DNA of 15,931 nucleotides. Source: Sulfurospirillum sp001602955. Lineage in GTDB: Bacteria > Campylobacterota > Campylobacteria > Campylobacterales > Sulfurospirillaceae. The position numbers and the translations under genes were made by a program. The stretch is taken from contig LVAC01000025.1 in assembly GCA_001602955.1 (NCBI GenBank), forward strand, positions 1 through 15,931, in the 5' to 3' direction. The notes under the pieces are model-generated. The model ran no database searches, was not told where the DNA came from, and saw only the letters and a list, made by a program, of their open reading frames with translations. Below, one piece after another: positions 1 through 5,949 of the stretch (position 1 is the stretch's first letter; the number at the start of each line of letters is the position of its first letter).

Positions 1-434
1 TTGCGGTGGTTGCCGATGAAGTCCGTAAACTTGCCGAACGTACCCAATCGTCTTTAACCGAGATTAACGCAACGATTAACGTCATCGTTCAATCCATCGT
101 TAACTCTTCGGATAAGATGAGTAAAAATGCTCAAAACATTCGTCATCTAGCTTCGGTTTCAACCAATGTCGAAGATACCATTATCTCTACGACCTCGGTC
201 ATGAACGAAAGCGTAGCATCGGTCGGCGTGAGTGCCGATAATTCTCATAAGATTGCTCAAGATACCGATAAGATCGTTGATCTTGTCACCAATATCAACG
301 CGATTACGAGTGAAAATGCCAGAAGCGTCGAAGAGATCGCCTCTGCGGCCGATCATCTCTCCAAGTTAGCGGAAAATCTCAATACTAAGCTAGGCAGTTT
401 CGATAATTCTTCGAGCTTCATATGCGAAGTATGA
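1..434 (+). CDS. Methyl-accepting chemotaxis protein, C-terminal fragment (5' end outside window)
   Basis: This is the last ~143 codons of a chemoreceptor; the reading frame enters with codons starting at base 3. The first visible residues, AVVADEVRKLAERT, are the conserved stretch just after the CheA/CheW-binding hairpin tip of the MCP signalling domain. The rest is a heptad-rich descending coiled-coil helix with many Ser, Asn and Ala positions, as expected for the cytoplasmic methylation region. The ligand-binding domain, membrane segments, HAMP domain and hairpin tip lie upstream of the window, so the stimulus cannot be inferred. The C-terminus (SSSFICEV) has no CheR-docking pentapeptide of the NWETF kind. 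The stop codon lies inside the right arm of a terminator hairpin. The receptor would act with CheA and CheW at the inner membrane to control flagellar rotation, which fits the stator genes 4 kb away. The family is certain; the subtype is not. Confidence 0.95.
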   Translation, partial: AVVADEVRKLAERTQSSLTEINATINVIVQSIVNSSDKMSKNAQNIRHLASVSTNVEDTIISTTSVMNESVASVGVSADNSHKIAQDTDKIVDLVTNINAITSENARSVEEIASAADHLSKLAENLNTKLGSFDNSSSFICEV

Positions 435-452
435 AGCTCGTATCCTCTTTTT
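412..452 (+). terminator. Intrinsic terminator of the chemoreceptor gene
   Basis: A perfect 10-bp inverted repeat (CGAGCTTCAT at 412-421, ATGAAGCTCG at 431-440) encloses a 9-nt loop. A T-rich stretch with TTTTT at 448-452 follows. The MCP stop codon (432-434) is in the right arm. The T-tract starts about 8 nt after the stem, so termination may be imperfect. Confidence 0.7.
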
Positions 453-456
453 CGTG

Positions 457-483
457 TATAATTTCACATCTTTTTTAAAGGGA
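457..483 (+). promoter_or_regulatory. Probable -10 box and ribosome-binding site of the PhnP-like gene
   Basis: A consensus TATAAT lies at 457-462, just after the upstream terminator. An AAAGGGA Shine-Dalgarno sequence at 477-483 is 4 nt from the GTG start at 488. No good -35 hexamer is visible at 16-18 bp, because that position falls in the terminator stem. The promoter call rests on the -10 box and its placement. Confidence 0.45.
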
Positions 484-487
484 ATGT

Positions 488-1228
488 GTGAAATTTGAAT
501 TTTTAGGAACTTCGGACACGGGCGGTATTCCGCTTCATCAATGTACATGTAAGGTTTGTCAAGAGGCGCGGGAACAAGGAATCAGCAATCGTTCTACGTC
601 GGCATATCTCACCTTAGACGACGGAAGCGTGATTTTATTTGATGCCGGATACGATGCGCTCATGGATCGGTTCAATACCGTTACGATTCGTGCCGTCTTT
701 TTAACGCACTTTCATGCCGATCATTGTTTGGGGCTGATGCGCCTTCGTAAATCCGTTACGGCCATTCCGTGCTATATACCCGACGATGCGGACGGTTTCG
801 GGGATTTATTGGTGCGCAAAGATTCTTTAGAGTATCGCGTGTTAAATCCTTTACAAAGCGTTGAAATTCAAGGCGTCACGATTACGGCGGTTGCACTTGT
901 ACACTCGAAGCCGACTTTGGGATATGTGATTCGTACGGAAAAAAAATCGGTGGCATATTTGACCGATTGCGGCGACATCGAAGAAACGATGCTTACGTTT
1001 TTACACGCCCAAAGGATCGACCATCTTTTTATCGATGCTTGCTATAGTGAGGGGATGTTGTCTAAAAAACATTGTACGCCTCAAACCGCCGCGGCATTGA
1101 TCCGCCGAATCGAGCCGCAAAAGGGCTATTTTATTCATGCAAGTTGTCATACATTATTGCCGATACGCGAGAAAAAAATCAAAGTAGAGTATCCTTACAT
1201 CGAGCAAGGATTTCATATCGAGGTGTGA
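488..1228 (+). CDS. PhnP-like metallo-beta-lactamase-fold phosphodiesterase
   Basis: A 246-residue cytoplasmic metallo-hydrolase. The metal-binding HxHxDH motif is THFHADH (H74, H76, D78, H79), with further ligand candidates H139, D160 and H217. An N-terminal CxCxxC cluster (C19, C21, C24) matches the extra zinc site of E. coli PhnP. The segments LVHSKPTLGYVI (about 137-148) and KHCTPQTAAAL (about 194-204) also resemble PhnP. PhnP cleaves the cyclic phosphate of 5-phosphoribosyl 1,2-cyclic phosphate in the C-P lyase pathway and shows wider phosphodiesterase activity in vitro. No other phn gene is in the window, so a general cyclic-phosphate or nucleotide phosphodiesterase role is equally possible. 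The start is GTG with an AAAGGGA site upstream; the nearby ATG at 484 is out of frame and soon stops. The gene converges on the acidic-protein gene with a 9-bp gap. Family confidence is high; exact substrate confidence is low. Confidence 0.85.
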   Translation: MKFEFLGTSDTGGIPLHQCTCKVCQEAREQGISNRSTSAYLTLDDGSVILFDAGYDALMDRFNTVTIRAVFLTHFHADHCLGLMRLRKSVTAIPCYIPDDADGFGDLLVRKDSLEYRVLNPLQSVEIQGVTITAVALVHSKPTLGYVIRTEKKSVAYLTDCGDIEETMLTFLHAQRIDHLFIDACYSEGMLSKKHCTPQTAAALIRRIEPQKGYFIHASCHTLLPIREKKIKVEYPYIEQGFHIEV

Positions 1229-1248
1229 AAAAGAGGATTATTCCTCTT
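1227..1248. terminator. Small hairpin between convergent genes, possible weak terminator
   Basis: A 7-bp perfect stem (AAGAGGA at 1231-1237, TCCTCTT at 1242-1248) with a 4-nt loop contains part of the minus-strand gene's stop codon (1238-1240); the plus-strand stop (1226-1228) is just outside the stem. On the minus strand the stem runs into five Ts, giving a weak intrinsic terminator. On the plus strand no T-tract follows. The stem is short, so this is tentative. Confidence 0.35.
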
Positions 1249-1540
1249 CTTCGTCGTCTTCAAAGGCTTCTTCTCCGTCTTCATCTTCAAAATAGATATC
1301 GTCTTCGTTGCCCTCGTAATTGTACTCGCTTTGATAAATAGGATCGTCTTCCTCTTCGTCAAAATCGTCCTCATCGTCTAGCGCTTCTTCATCGTACTCT
1401 TCTTCGTTCATCAAAATATCTTCGACGGTATCGAGAAAGGCGTCGACGTCTCCTTTAAAAAGATGCTCATAGCGCATAGCGTCAATGATAAACTCCGGCG
1501 AGCAACCGTTTTCCAAGAGGAGTTCTTTTAAATTTTGCAT
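1238..1540 (-). CDS. Small, highly acidic protein of unknown function
   Basis: I do not recognise a characterised family. The 100-residue product has two parts. Residues 1-45 look like a small helical domain with ordinary composition (MQNLKELLLENGCSPEFIIDA...). Residues 46-100 are almost entirely acidic, with 35 of 55 being Asp or Glu, several Tyr and Phe among them, and a run of four Glu at the end. There is no signal peptide or membrane segment. A low-complexity acidic tail like this could be a disordered, DNA-mimicking or chaperone-like segment, but that is conjecture. The ATG start has AAAGG about 9 nt upstream. The gene begins 33 bp after the ABC-F stop on the same strand and may be co-transcribed with it. 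The composition argues against a random frame, since the folded N-terminus, start and RBS are coherent. Confidence 0.75.
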   Translation of the reverse strand: MQNLKELLLENGCSPEFIIDAMRYEHLFKGDVDAFLDTVEDILMNEEEYDEEALDDEDDFDEEEDDPIYQSEYNYEGNEDDIYFEDEDGEEAFEDDEEEE

Positions 1541-1573
1541 CGTGTGTACCTTTGCTTTTTTGGCAATTTTACA

Positions 1574-3409
1574 CTAATTTTCAATGTTTTTCAATTGAAT
1601 TTCATAGGCTTCAAAGAGTGAATCGTGACGTACATGTAACGATTCAAACGTTTCGAAAAATTTTTCAAGCTCTTCTTCGTCGATTTTAATCATTTTGCTA
1701 AGACGTTGCAGTTCCGACAAATCGTTAGTGCTTGTCGAGCAGACGACAAGGGCTTCGTTAGTGTTTTTAATGCGCTCCTCAAGCGCGATAATTTTATGTT
1801 CTAAACGCTCGATCTCTTTTTTCAGAGGCGATAGGGCGTTACTTCGCTCCTGAATCAGCTTGGTACGTCGCTTTTTGATCTCGTTATAATCGCTCGATAC
1901 GACTTTTTTAGGCGTGTCGTCAAATTCTTCTTCCCATCCGATTTTTTCTAAAAACGTATCGTAGTTTCCGTCAAAAAATTCCGCTTTATCGTGATGAAAA
2001 ATAATCAAGGTATCGGCTAATGCCCGAAGCATCGCCTCGGAGTGCGTGACCAAAACGGTTGATCCTTCAAAACTTTTAATCGCTTCGCAAAGAGCATCGA
2101 TGGAGTACATGTCAAGATGGTTCGTGGGTTCGTCCAAGAAAAGAAGGTTGGCAGGCGTTGCGATAATTTTACCGAGCATAACGCGGCTTCGTTCACCTCC
2201 GGAGAGAATCGCTATCTCTTTTTCGGCAAGTTTACCGCTAAACATCATCGCTCCGCAAATCGAACGCACGCGCGTAATCCCAAGAAGCGGGTCTGTTTCA
2301 TAGATTTCGTCGATGATCGTATTTTTGAGGTTTAGCCTTTGAATATTGGTTTGCCCAAAATGTGCATGCGTCGTTTCCGGATGAAAATACAGTGAACCTG
2401 CTTGAGGGTTTAATTCCCCCGCTAAAAGGTTAAGGAGCGTGGATTTTCCCTTGCCGTTTTTCCCGATAATCGCTAAACACTTCCCTTTTTCGAGTTTAAA
2501 CGAAAGGTTGTTGAAAAGCGGTTTTGCAGCATCGTATCCGAACGTAAGATTGTGCGCTTCCAACATAATTTTAGCCGGTGTTTTTTTATAATTAAACGTA
2601 AAAGCAAGGCTGCTCTCTGCTTCCAAATCTTCCATTTCACCCATTTTATCGAGTTGTTTTGCCTTGCTTTGCGCCATGACGGCTTTAGAGGCTTTGGCTT
2701 TTTGCCGCGTAATAAAATCTTCCAATTCGGCACGTTTTTTGTCTAAATTGGCTTTGGTTTTGAGGTAATATTCATCGTCTTCTTCCAGTTTGGCGTAGTA
2801 TTTGTGCGTATTACCTTCGATCAATTTGAGCGATCGACGCCTGAGTCCCATCGTATGCGTACAAACCGCGTCCATGAAATCGCGATCGTGGGTAATAAGT
2901 ATCAACTCGCCTTTAAACTCTTTGAGAAAATTTTTAAGCCAACGCATCGAGACGATGTCAAGGTAGTTGGTCGGCTCGTCCAACAATAACATGTTAGGAT
3001 CGGCGGCAAGAAGTTTGACAAGGTTAAGGCGAATTTGATAACCGCCGGAAAAACTCATCGGGTCTTTGTCCAAATCGTCTTGCGTAAAGCCTAAACCGAA
3101 AAGTAGCTTCTCGATTTTGTACACGTCAAAGGCTTCCTCGTGCTTGAGTGCGGAAGCGCACTCTTCGCGAACGCTTTGATGCGTAAAGAGGATATGTTGG
3201 CGAAGCGTTCCAATAGTATAGTTTTTCGGAATCAAAATATCGCCGGCGTCGGCTTCTTCTTCGTCCAAAAGTATTTTAAAAAGCGTGGATTTTCCTGAAC
3301 CGTTTCGTCCGACAAAACCGACTTTATAGCCGCTTCCTAAACTAAAATTAATATCTTCAAAAAGGCTTTGTTCGCCGAAATGCTTAGACAAATGAGTGAC
3401 TTGAATCAT
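1574..3409 (-). CDS. ABC-F family ATPase (duplicated ATP-binding cassettes, no membrane domain)
   Basis: The 611-residue cytoplasmic protein has two ABC cassettes in tandem. In the first, Walker A is GRNGSGKST (34-42), the signature is the variant FSGGYQ (120-125), Walker B is LLLDEP with the D-loop (141-151), and the switch His is H174. A charged linker of about 205-275 corresponds to the ABC-F arm/P-site tRNA interaction motif. In the second, Walker A is GKNGKGKST (316-324), the signature LSGGE (402-406), Walker B LLFLDEP (422-428), and the switch His H456. A charged C-terminal coiled coil spans about 505-605, as in Uup/YheS-type members. ABC-F proteins bind the ribosome E site and act in translation or in ribosome protection from antibiotics; they are not transporters. 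No membrane segments are present. The exact subfamily cannot be fixed by eye. The start lies 41 bp after motB, and only a weak GAG-type ribosome-binding site precedes the ATG. Confidence 0.93.
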   Translation of the reverse strand: MIQVTHLSKHFGEQSLFEDINFSLGSGYKVGFVGRNGSGKSTLFKILLDEEEADAGDILIPKNYTIGTLRQHILFTHQSVREECASALKHEEAFDVYKIEKLLFGLGFTQDDLDKDPMSFSGGYQIRLNLVKLLAADPNMLLLDEPTNYLDIVSMRWLKNFLKEFKGELILITHDRDFMDAVCTHTMGLRRRSLKLIEGNTHKYYAKLEEDDEYYLKTKANLDKKRAELEDFITRQKAKASKAVMAQSKAKQLDKMGEMEDLEAESSLAFTFNYKKTPAKIMLEAHNLTFGYDAAKPLFNNLSFKLEKGKCLAIIGKNGKGKSTLLNLLAGELNPQAGSLYFHPETTHAHFGQTNIQRLNLKNTIIDEIYETDPLLGITRVRSICGAMMFSGKLAEKEIAILSGGERSRVMLGKIIATPANLLFLDEPTNHLDMYSIDALCEAIKSFEGSTVLVTHSEAMLRALADTLIIFHHDKAEFFDGNYDTFLEKIGWEEEFDDTPKKVVSSDYNEIKKRRTKLIQERSNALSPLKKEIERLEHKIIALEERIKNTNEALVVCSTSTNDLSELQRLSKMIKIDEEELEKFFETFESLHVRHDSLFEAYEIQLKNIEN

Positions 3410-3434
3410 AAAAACTCGTTCGTGTTAGAGATGA

Positions 3435-3460
3435 AGCAAAATAGTCGAAACTATTCTGCT
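3435..3460. other. Hairpin spanning the motB stop codon
   Basis: An inverted repeat has a 6-bp inner stem (AATAGT 3440-3445, ACTATT 3450-3455) around CGAA, one mismatch, then a 4-bp outer stem (AGCA 3435-3438, TGCT 3457-3460). Read on the minus strand (the motB mRNA), the loop is UUCG and no T-tract follows. Read on the plus strand, the stem is followed directly by a run of Ts (3460-3465), the form of an intrinsic terminator facing antisense transcription. It contains the motB TAG stop. Confidence 0.45.
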
Positions 3461-4245
3461 TTTTTGTTGATGGTATTGAGCGTATCGAGGATAGACTCTT
3501 TTTTTGCGGAATTATCGGGACCTGAGATGCGCATCGTAAACTCGACGCGACCGTTCTTTTCTCGACCTTCTTGCGTATCATTGCTTGCCACGGGTTTGGT
3601 ATCGCCGTATCCGGCGGAGCTCAGGCGATCGCGAGCAATACCGTTTTTAATTAAAACGCGAATGACGGCATTGGCGCGCGCGCTTGAGAGCTCTAAATTG
3701 TCTTGAAATTTACTGCCGCTCGGTACGGGCGTATTGTCGGTGTAGCCTTTCACGACGACGTCGACGTTTTTAGGTAACATCGAGATAATATCCGAAACAC
3801 GTTTTAAGAAAAGCATTGAATCACTGTTGGTAATGTCGGCGGAGCCCGGAGCAAATAACATCTTTGTGGGGAGTTTGAGCATTGCACCGTCGATTTTTTG
3901 TTCCAAAGAGCCTTCGCCGATGTTCATTTTTTCAATCATTTCGGCCAATTTGGCAATCTCGTCCAGTTGCGTCGATACGCCGCCCGCATTTCCTTTGTCT
4001 TTATCTTTTGCCGCATCGCCTGCTTTGGCGTTTAAGCGAATAACGGGGTTGGCTTCTTCGGGTTTGGCACTGTAATCGTAAATTTTAACAAACTCTTCTT
4101 TGAGGGCTTTCATCTTTTCGCTGTTAACGGAAGCAAGTGCGTAAAGTGCGATAAAAAGTGCTAAAAGAAGGCTCAGAAAGTCGGCATAAGGAACGGCCCA
4201 TTTTTCACCGGCGGGGCATTCGGTCTGTTTACATTTTTTACCCAC
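3451..4245 (-). CDS. motB: Flagellar motor stator protein MotB
   Basis: This 264-residue protein is the peptidoglycan-anchoring half of the proton-driven flagellar stator. A short cytoplasmic N-terminus precedes a single membrane helix (about 18-40) containing the proton-carrying aspartate D22 in the motif WAVPYADFLSLLLALF. A plug/linker region follows (about 41-120). The periplasmic OmpA-like domain has MLFAPGSADI (129-138), GYTDNTPVPSGS (167-178), NLELSSARA (183-191) and a C-terminal GREKNGRVEF (227-236) that matches the peptidoglycan-binding NRRVE element with one change. Length is normal. The start codon is GTG with AAGGA 6 nt upstream, overlapping the motA stop; the next Met is residue 45, past the membrane helix, so GTG must be used. 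The gene follows motA after 9 bp, so the two are certainly co-transcribed. Cys residues C5 and C10 near the N-terminus are unusual but cytoplasmic. Confidence 0.97.
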   Translation of the reverse strand: MGKKCKQTECPAGEKWAVPYADFLSLLLALFIALYALASVNSEKMKALKEEFVKIYDYSAKPEEANPVIRLNAKAGDAAKDKDKGNAGGVSTQLDEIAKLAEMIEKMNIGEGSLEQKIDGAMLKLPTKMLFAPGSADITNSDSMLFLKRVSDIISMLPKNVDVVVKGYTDNTPVPSGSKFQDNLELSSARANAVIRVLIKNGIARDRLSSAGYGDTKPVASNDTQEGREKNGRVEFTMRISGPDNSAKKESILDTLNTINKKAE

Positions 4246-4254
4246 GGAGTTTCC

Positions 4255-5028
4255 TTATTTATCGAATTGACTTTTCTTCTCTTCAAGCGGAGAGAGGTAG
4301 TTGAGAAGTTTCATCTCTAAAGTCCTCGGATTGTCGCCGTGTGAAATACCTAAAATACCGGCTAAGATGACATGTTTTTCTTTGATAAAGTCGTGTGATT
4401 TTCCTTTGAGCTTATTTCCCCAAGGACCTAAGAACATATAAGCACCCGCAATACCCGTAACCGTTGCGGTAAATGCACCCGCAATACCTGCCGCCATTTC
4501 GGCGGGGTTATCGAGTTTTTGAAGCGCAAGGATCAAACCCAAAACGGCACCGACGAGTCCCATAACGGGGCAGGTTTCACCGGCAAGAAGCCAGTAGTGC
4601 GCCGCACCGTGGTAATATTCCTCGGTTTGTTCGATCATAATTTCCAGCGTCTCTTCGATTTCGTGCGCTTCCGTACCGTCAACCGCCATACTTAAGCCTT
4701 TTTTGAAAAACTCGTCTTCCATCTGGTTGGCATGTGATTCTAACGCCAAAATACCGTCGCGTCTGGCGATAATGGCAAAATCGACGATTTGTTTAATGCG
4801 TGCGTGAAGATCGATAGGGGATTTTTTAAAAACGAGTTTAAATTCTTTAAAAGCAGCTTTAACGTTTTCTTGGGTCGTGCCCGTCATGGCCGATGCCATA
4901 GCGGTCGGAACCACGATCAAAAAGGAGGTAAAATGTAAAACGTGAACGGGATTGCCGCCCTCTAAAAGATCGCCCACGGAGATCGACGTAACGGCAAGCA
5001 ACATGCCTAAGATGACGGTTAAATCCAT
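4255..5028 (-). CDS. motA: Flagellar motor stator protein MotA
   Basis: The 257-residue inner-membrane stator subunit pairs with MotB to form the proton channel that drives FliG. The N-terminus MDLTVILGMLLAVTSISVGD is typical of Campylobacterota MotA. Four hydrophobic segments lie at about 2-20, 30-50, 150-170 and 180-202. The large cytoplasmic loop carries the charged residues that contact FliG: R89/R90 (IIARRDG) and E97 (LALES). The channel prolines correspond to P154 (GETCPVMG) and P202 (LGPWG). I chose the ATG at 5028-5026 because GGAG lies 8 nt upstream and family members begin here. An in-frame TTG eight codons upstream (5052) extends the frame but has no ribosome-binding site. A sigma-28-like promoter about 45 bp upstream suggests late flagellar-class expression. 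The gene is divergent from tetR. Confidence 0.97.
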   Translation of the reverse strand: MDLTVILGMLLAVTSISVGDLLEGGNPVHVLHFTSFLIVVPTAMASAMTGTTQENVKAAFKEFKLVFKKSPIDLHARIKQIVDFAIIARRDGILALESHANQMEDEFFKKGLSMAVDGTEAHEIEETLEIMIEQTEEYYHGAAHYWLLAGETCPVMGLVGAVLGLILALQKLDNPAEMAAGIAGAFTATVTGIAGAYMFLGPWGNKLKGKSHDFIKEKHVILAGILGISHGDNPRTLEMKLLNYLSPLEEKKSQFDK

Positions 5029-5070
5029 ACCTTTTGCTCCAAACTGATTCAATATTAATTGCTAAAAAAT

Positions 5071-5098
5071 ACTATCGGTAAAAATGCAAAAAAATTTA
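5071..5098 (-). promoter_or_regulatory. Sigma-28 (FliA)-type promoter upstream of motAB
   Basis: Reading the minus strand, TAAA (5098-5095) is followed by 15 nt and then ACCGATAG (5079-5072). This compares with the FliA consensus TAAA-N15-GCCGATAA: the spacing is exact and six of eight -10 bases agree. The predicted transcript would start near 5063-5066 and leave a leader of about 35-40 nt with the GGAG site before the motA ATG. Confidence 0.55.
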
Positions 5099-5149
5099 CA
5101 TAATTTCGTGAATAATATAACAATATTCCTTAGTTCCTACGCTAAGTTT

Positions 5150-5199
5150 TTGTTTAAAGCCAATAAAACTGTATAATTTTGAAAAACCGTGCAAGGAGG
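5150..5199 (+). promoter_or_regulatory. Sigma-70 promoter and Shine-Dalgarno site of the tetR gene
   Basis: TTGTTT (5150-5155) and a perfect TATAAT (5172-5177) are separated by 16 bp. The transcript would start near 5184. A strong AAGGAGG (5193-5199) lies 9 nt before the ATG at 5209. The positions exclude the upstream in-frame TTG at 5179, which would precede the transcript start. I find no TGTAAT/ATTACA pair here, so autoregulation through the efflux operator motif is not apparent. Confidence 0.65.
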
Positions 5200-5208
5200 T
5201 TCGAAGGA

Positions 5209-5865
5209 ATGAATAAAGAAGGATGTTGCTTTTTTAACTCTTTTTTTAAACAATTAAGCACGAAAGCCGAATCGCGCTGTACTAAAATCGTTGATGTCGC
5301 GTATCGTTTGTTTCTTGAAAAAGGGTATAAAAACGTAAGTATGTGCGATATCGTTAAAGTCGCCGGCGGTTCTTTGGCGACGCTTTATAAGCATTTCGGC
5401 AATAAAGAGCAATTGTTCATTGCGGCTCTTGAGGCAAAATCACAAGAGTTATTCGGTGAGTGGTCAAAAATGAGTCAAGGCTACGAGGGGCGTTTGGAAG
5501 CGTTTTTAACGATGATCGGTCATGAATTTTTACGCGTGGTCATTGAAAACGATGCGGTTTTATTTCATCGTCTGATCGTTTCGGTCGGTTATTTGGACGA
5601 TCTTCCTTTTAGCGAACAAGTCATGCAAAAAGTTATGATGCGTCCTAAAAAAGTTATTAGCGACTATCTTGACCGAGAAAAAAAAGAAGGAAGAATCACT
5701 GTTGAGGATACGCTTTTATGTGCGGAACAATTTTTACACGCACTGAAAGACCCTTTTATATTCGGAAGGCTTGTCGGTGCGAAGATCGATATTTCACACG
5801 AAAAACAAGAACGAGCGTTGCGCCAAGTCGTGACCATTTTTGTCAAAGGATTGCAACGATTGTAG
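5209..5865 (+). CDS. TetR/AcrR-family transcriptional repressor, probable regulator of the efflux operon
   Basis: A 218-residue one-component regulator. The N-terminal three-helix DNA-binding domain runs from about 23 to 70: KIVDVAYRLFLEKGYKNVSMCDIVKVAGGSLATLYKHFGNKEQLF without gaps in the family pattern, with the helix-turn-helix at about 43-62 and the TLYKHFGNKEQL hallmark. Residues 95-218 form the ligand-binding and dimerisation half, resembling the AefR-like TetR C-terminal domain (LLCAEQFLHALKDPFIFGRLVG). It is predicted to bind a hydrophobic or drug-like effector and release the palindromic operator downstream. The ATG at 5209 is preferred because AAGGAGG sits 9 nt upstream and the promoter -10 box overlaps the alternative TTG. 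The stop is 2 nt before the -35 box of the efflux promoter, with no terminator between, so some read-through is possible. The gene order regulator-adaptor-pump-outer-membrane protein matches cmeR-cmeABC of Campylobacter. Orthology to CmeR is not proven. Confidence 0.92.
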   Translation: MNKEGCCFFNSFFKQLSTKAESRCTKIVDVAYRLFLEKGYKNVSMCDIVKVAGGSLATLYKHFGNKEQLFIAALEAKSQELFGEWSKMSQGYEGRLEAFLTMIGHEFLRVVIENDAVLFHRLIVSVGYLDDLPFSEQVMQKVMMRPKKVISDYLDREKKEGRITVEDTLLCAEQFLHALKDPFIFGRLVGAKIDISHEKQERALRQVVTIFVKGLQRL

Positions 5866-5867
5866 GC

Positions 5868-5896
5868 TTGACTTGTTAACATTTTGGGGATATAAT
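5868..5896 (+). promoter_or_regulatory. Sigma-70 promoter of the RND efflux operon
   Basis: TTGACT (5868-5873) and TATAAT (5891-5896) are separated by exactly 17 bp, which is near consensus and predicts strong basal activity when not repressed. The transcript should start around 5902-5904. The leader then contains the palindromic operator and GGAG at 5938-5941, 8 nt before the ATG at 5950. Confidence 0.8.
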
Positions 5897-5907
5897 TCGC
5901 CACAAAA

Positions 5908-5928
5908 TGTAATGTAATATACATTACA
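5908..5928. promoter_or_regulatory. Palindromic operator for the TetR-family repressor
   Basis: A perfect inverted repeat has 9-bp arms, TGTAATGTA (5908-5916) and TACATTACA (5920-5928), around a 3-bp centre. Inside it, 5913-5928 reads TGTAATATACATTACA, that is TGTAAT-N4-ATTACA. From memory the C. jejuni CmeR operator is TGTAATAAATATTACA, with the same half-sites and spacing. Position immediately downstream of the promoter -10 box suits repression by steric block. There are two overlapping left half-sites (5908-5913 and 5913-5918), so the repressor could bind in two registers. Confidence 0.75.
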
Positions 5929-5949
5929 CTAAACAACGGAGTAAAACAT

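Noticed and set aside
5029..5052. Longer motA frame starting at an in-frame TTG at 5052.
   Set aside because: No ribosome-binding site precedes it, while the ATG at 5028 has GGAG 8 nt upstream and matches the usual MotA N-terminus.
5129..5150. Inverted repeat CTTAG/CTAAG followed by Ts between motA and tetR.
   Set aside because: The 5-bp AT-rich stem with an 8-nt loop is too weak for a terminator, and no plus-strand gene precedes it.
5179..5208. Longer tetR frame starting at TTG 5179.
   Set aside because: It lies immediately after the promoter -10 box, upstream of the expected transcript start. The ATG at 5209 has a near-perfect AAGGAGG.
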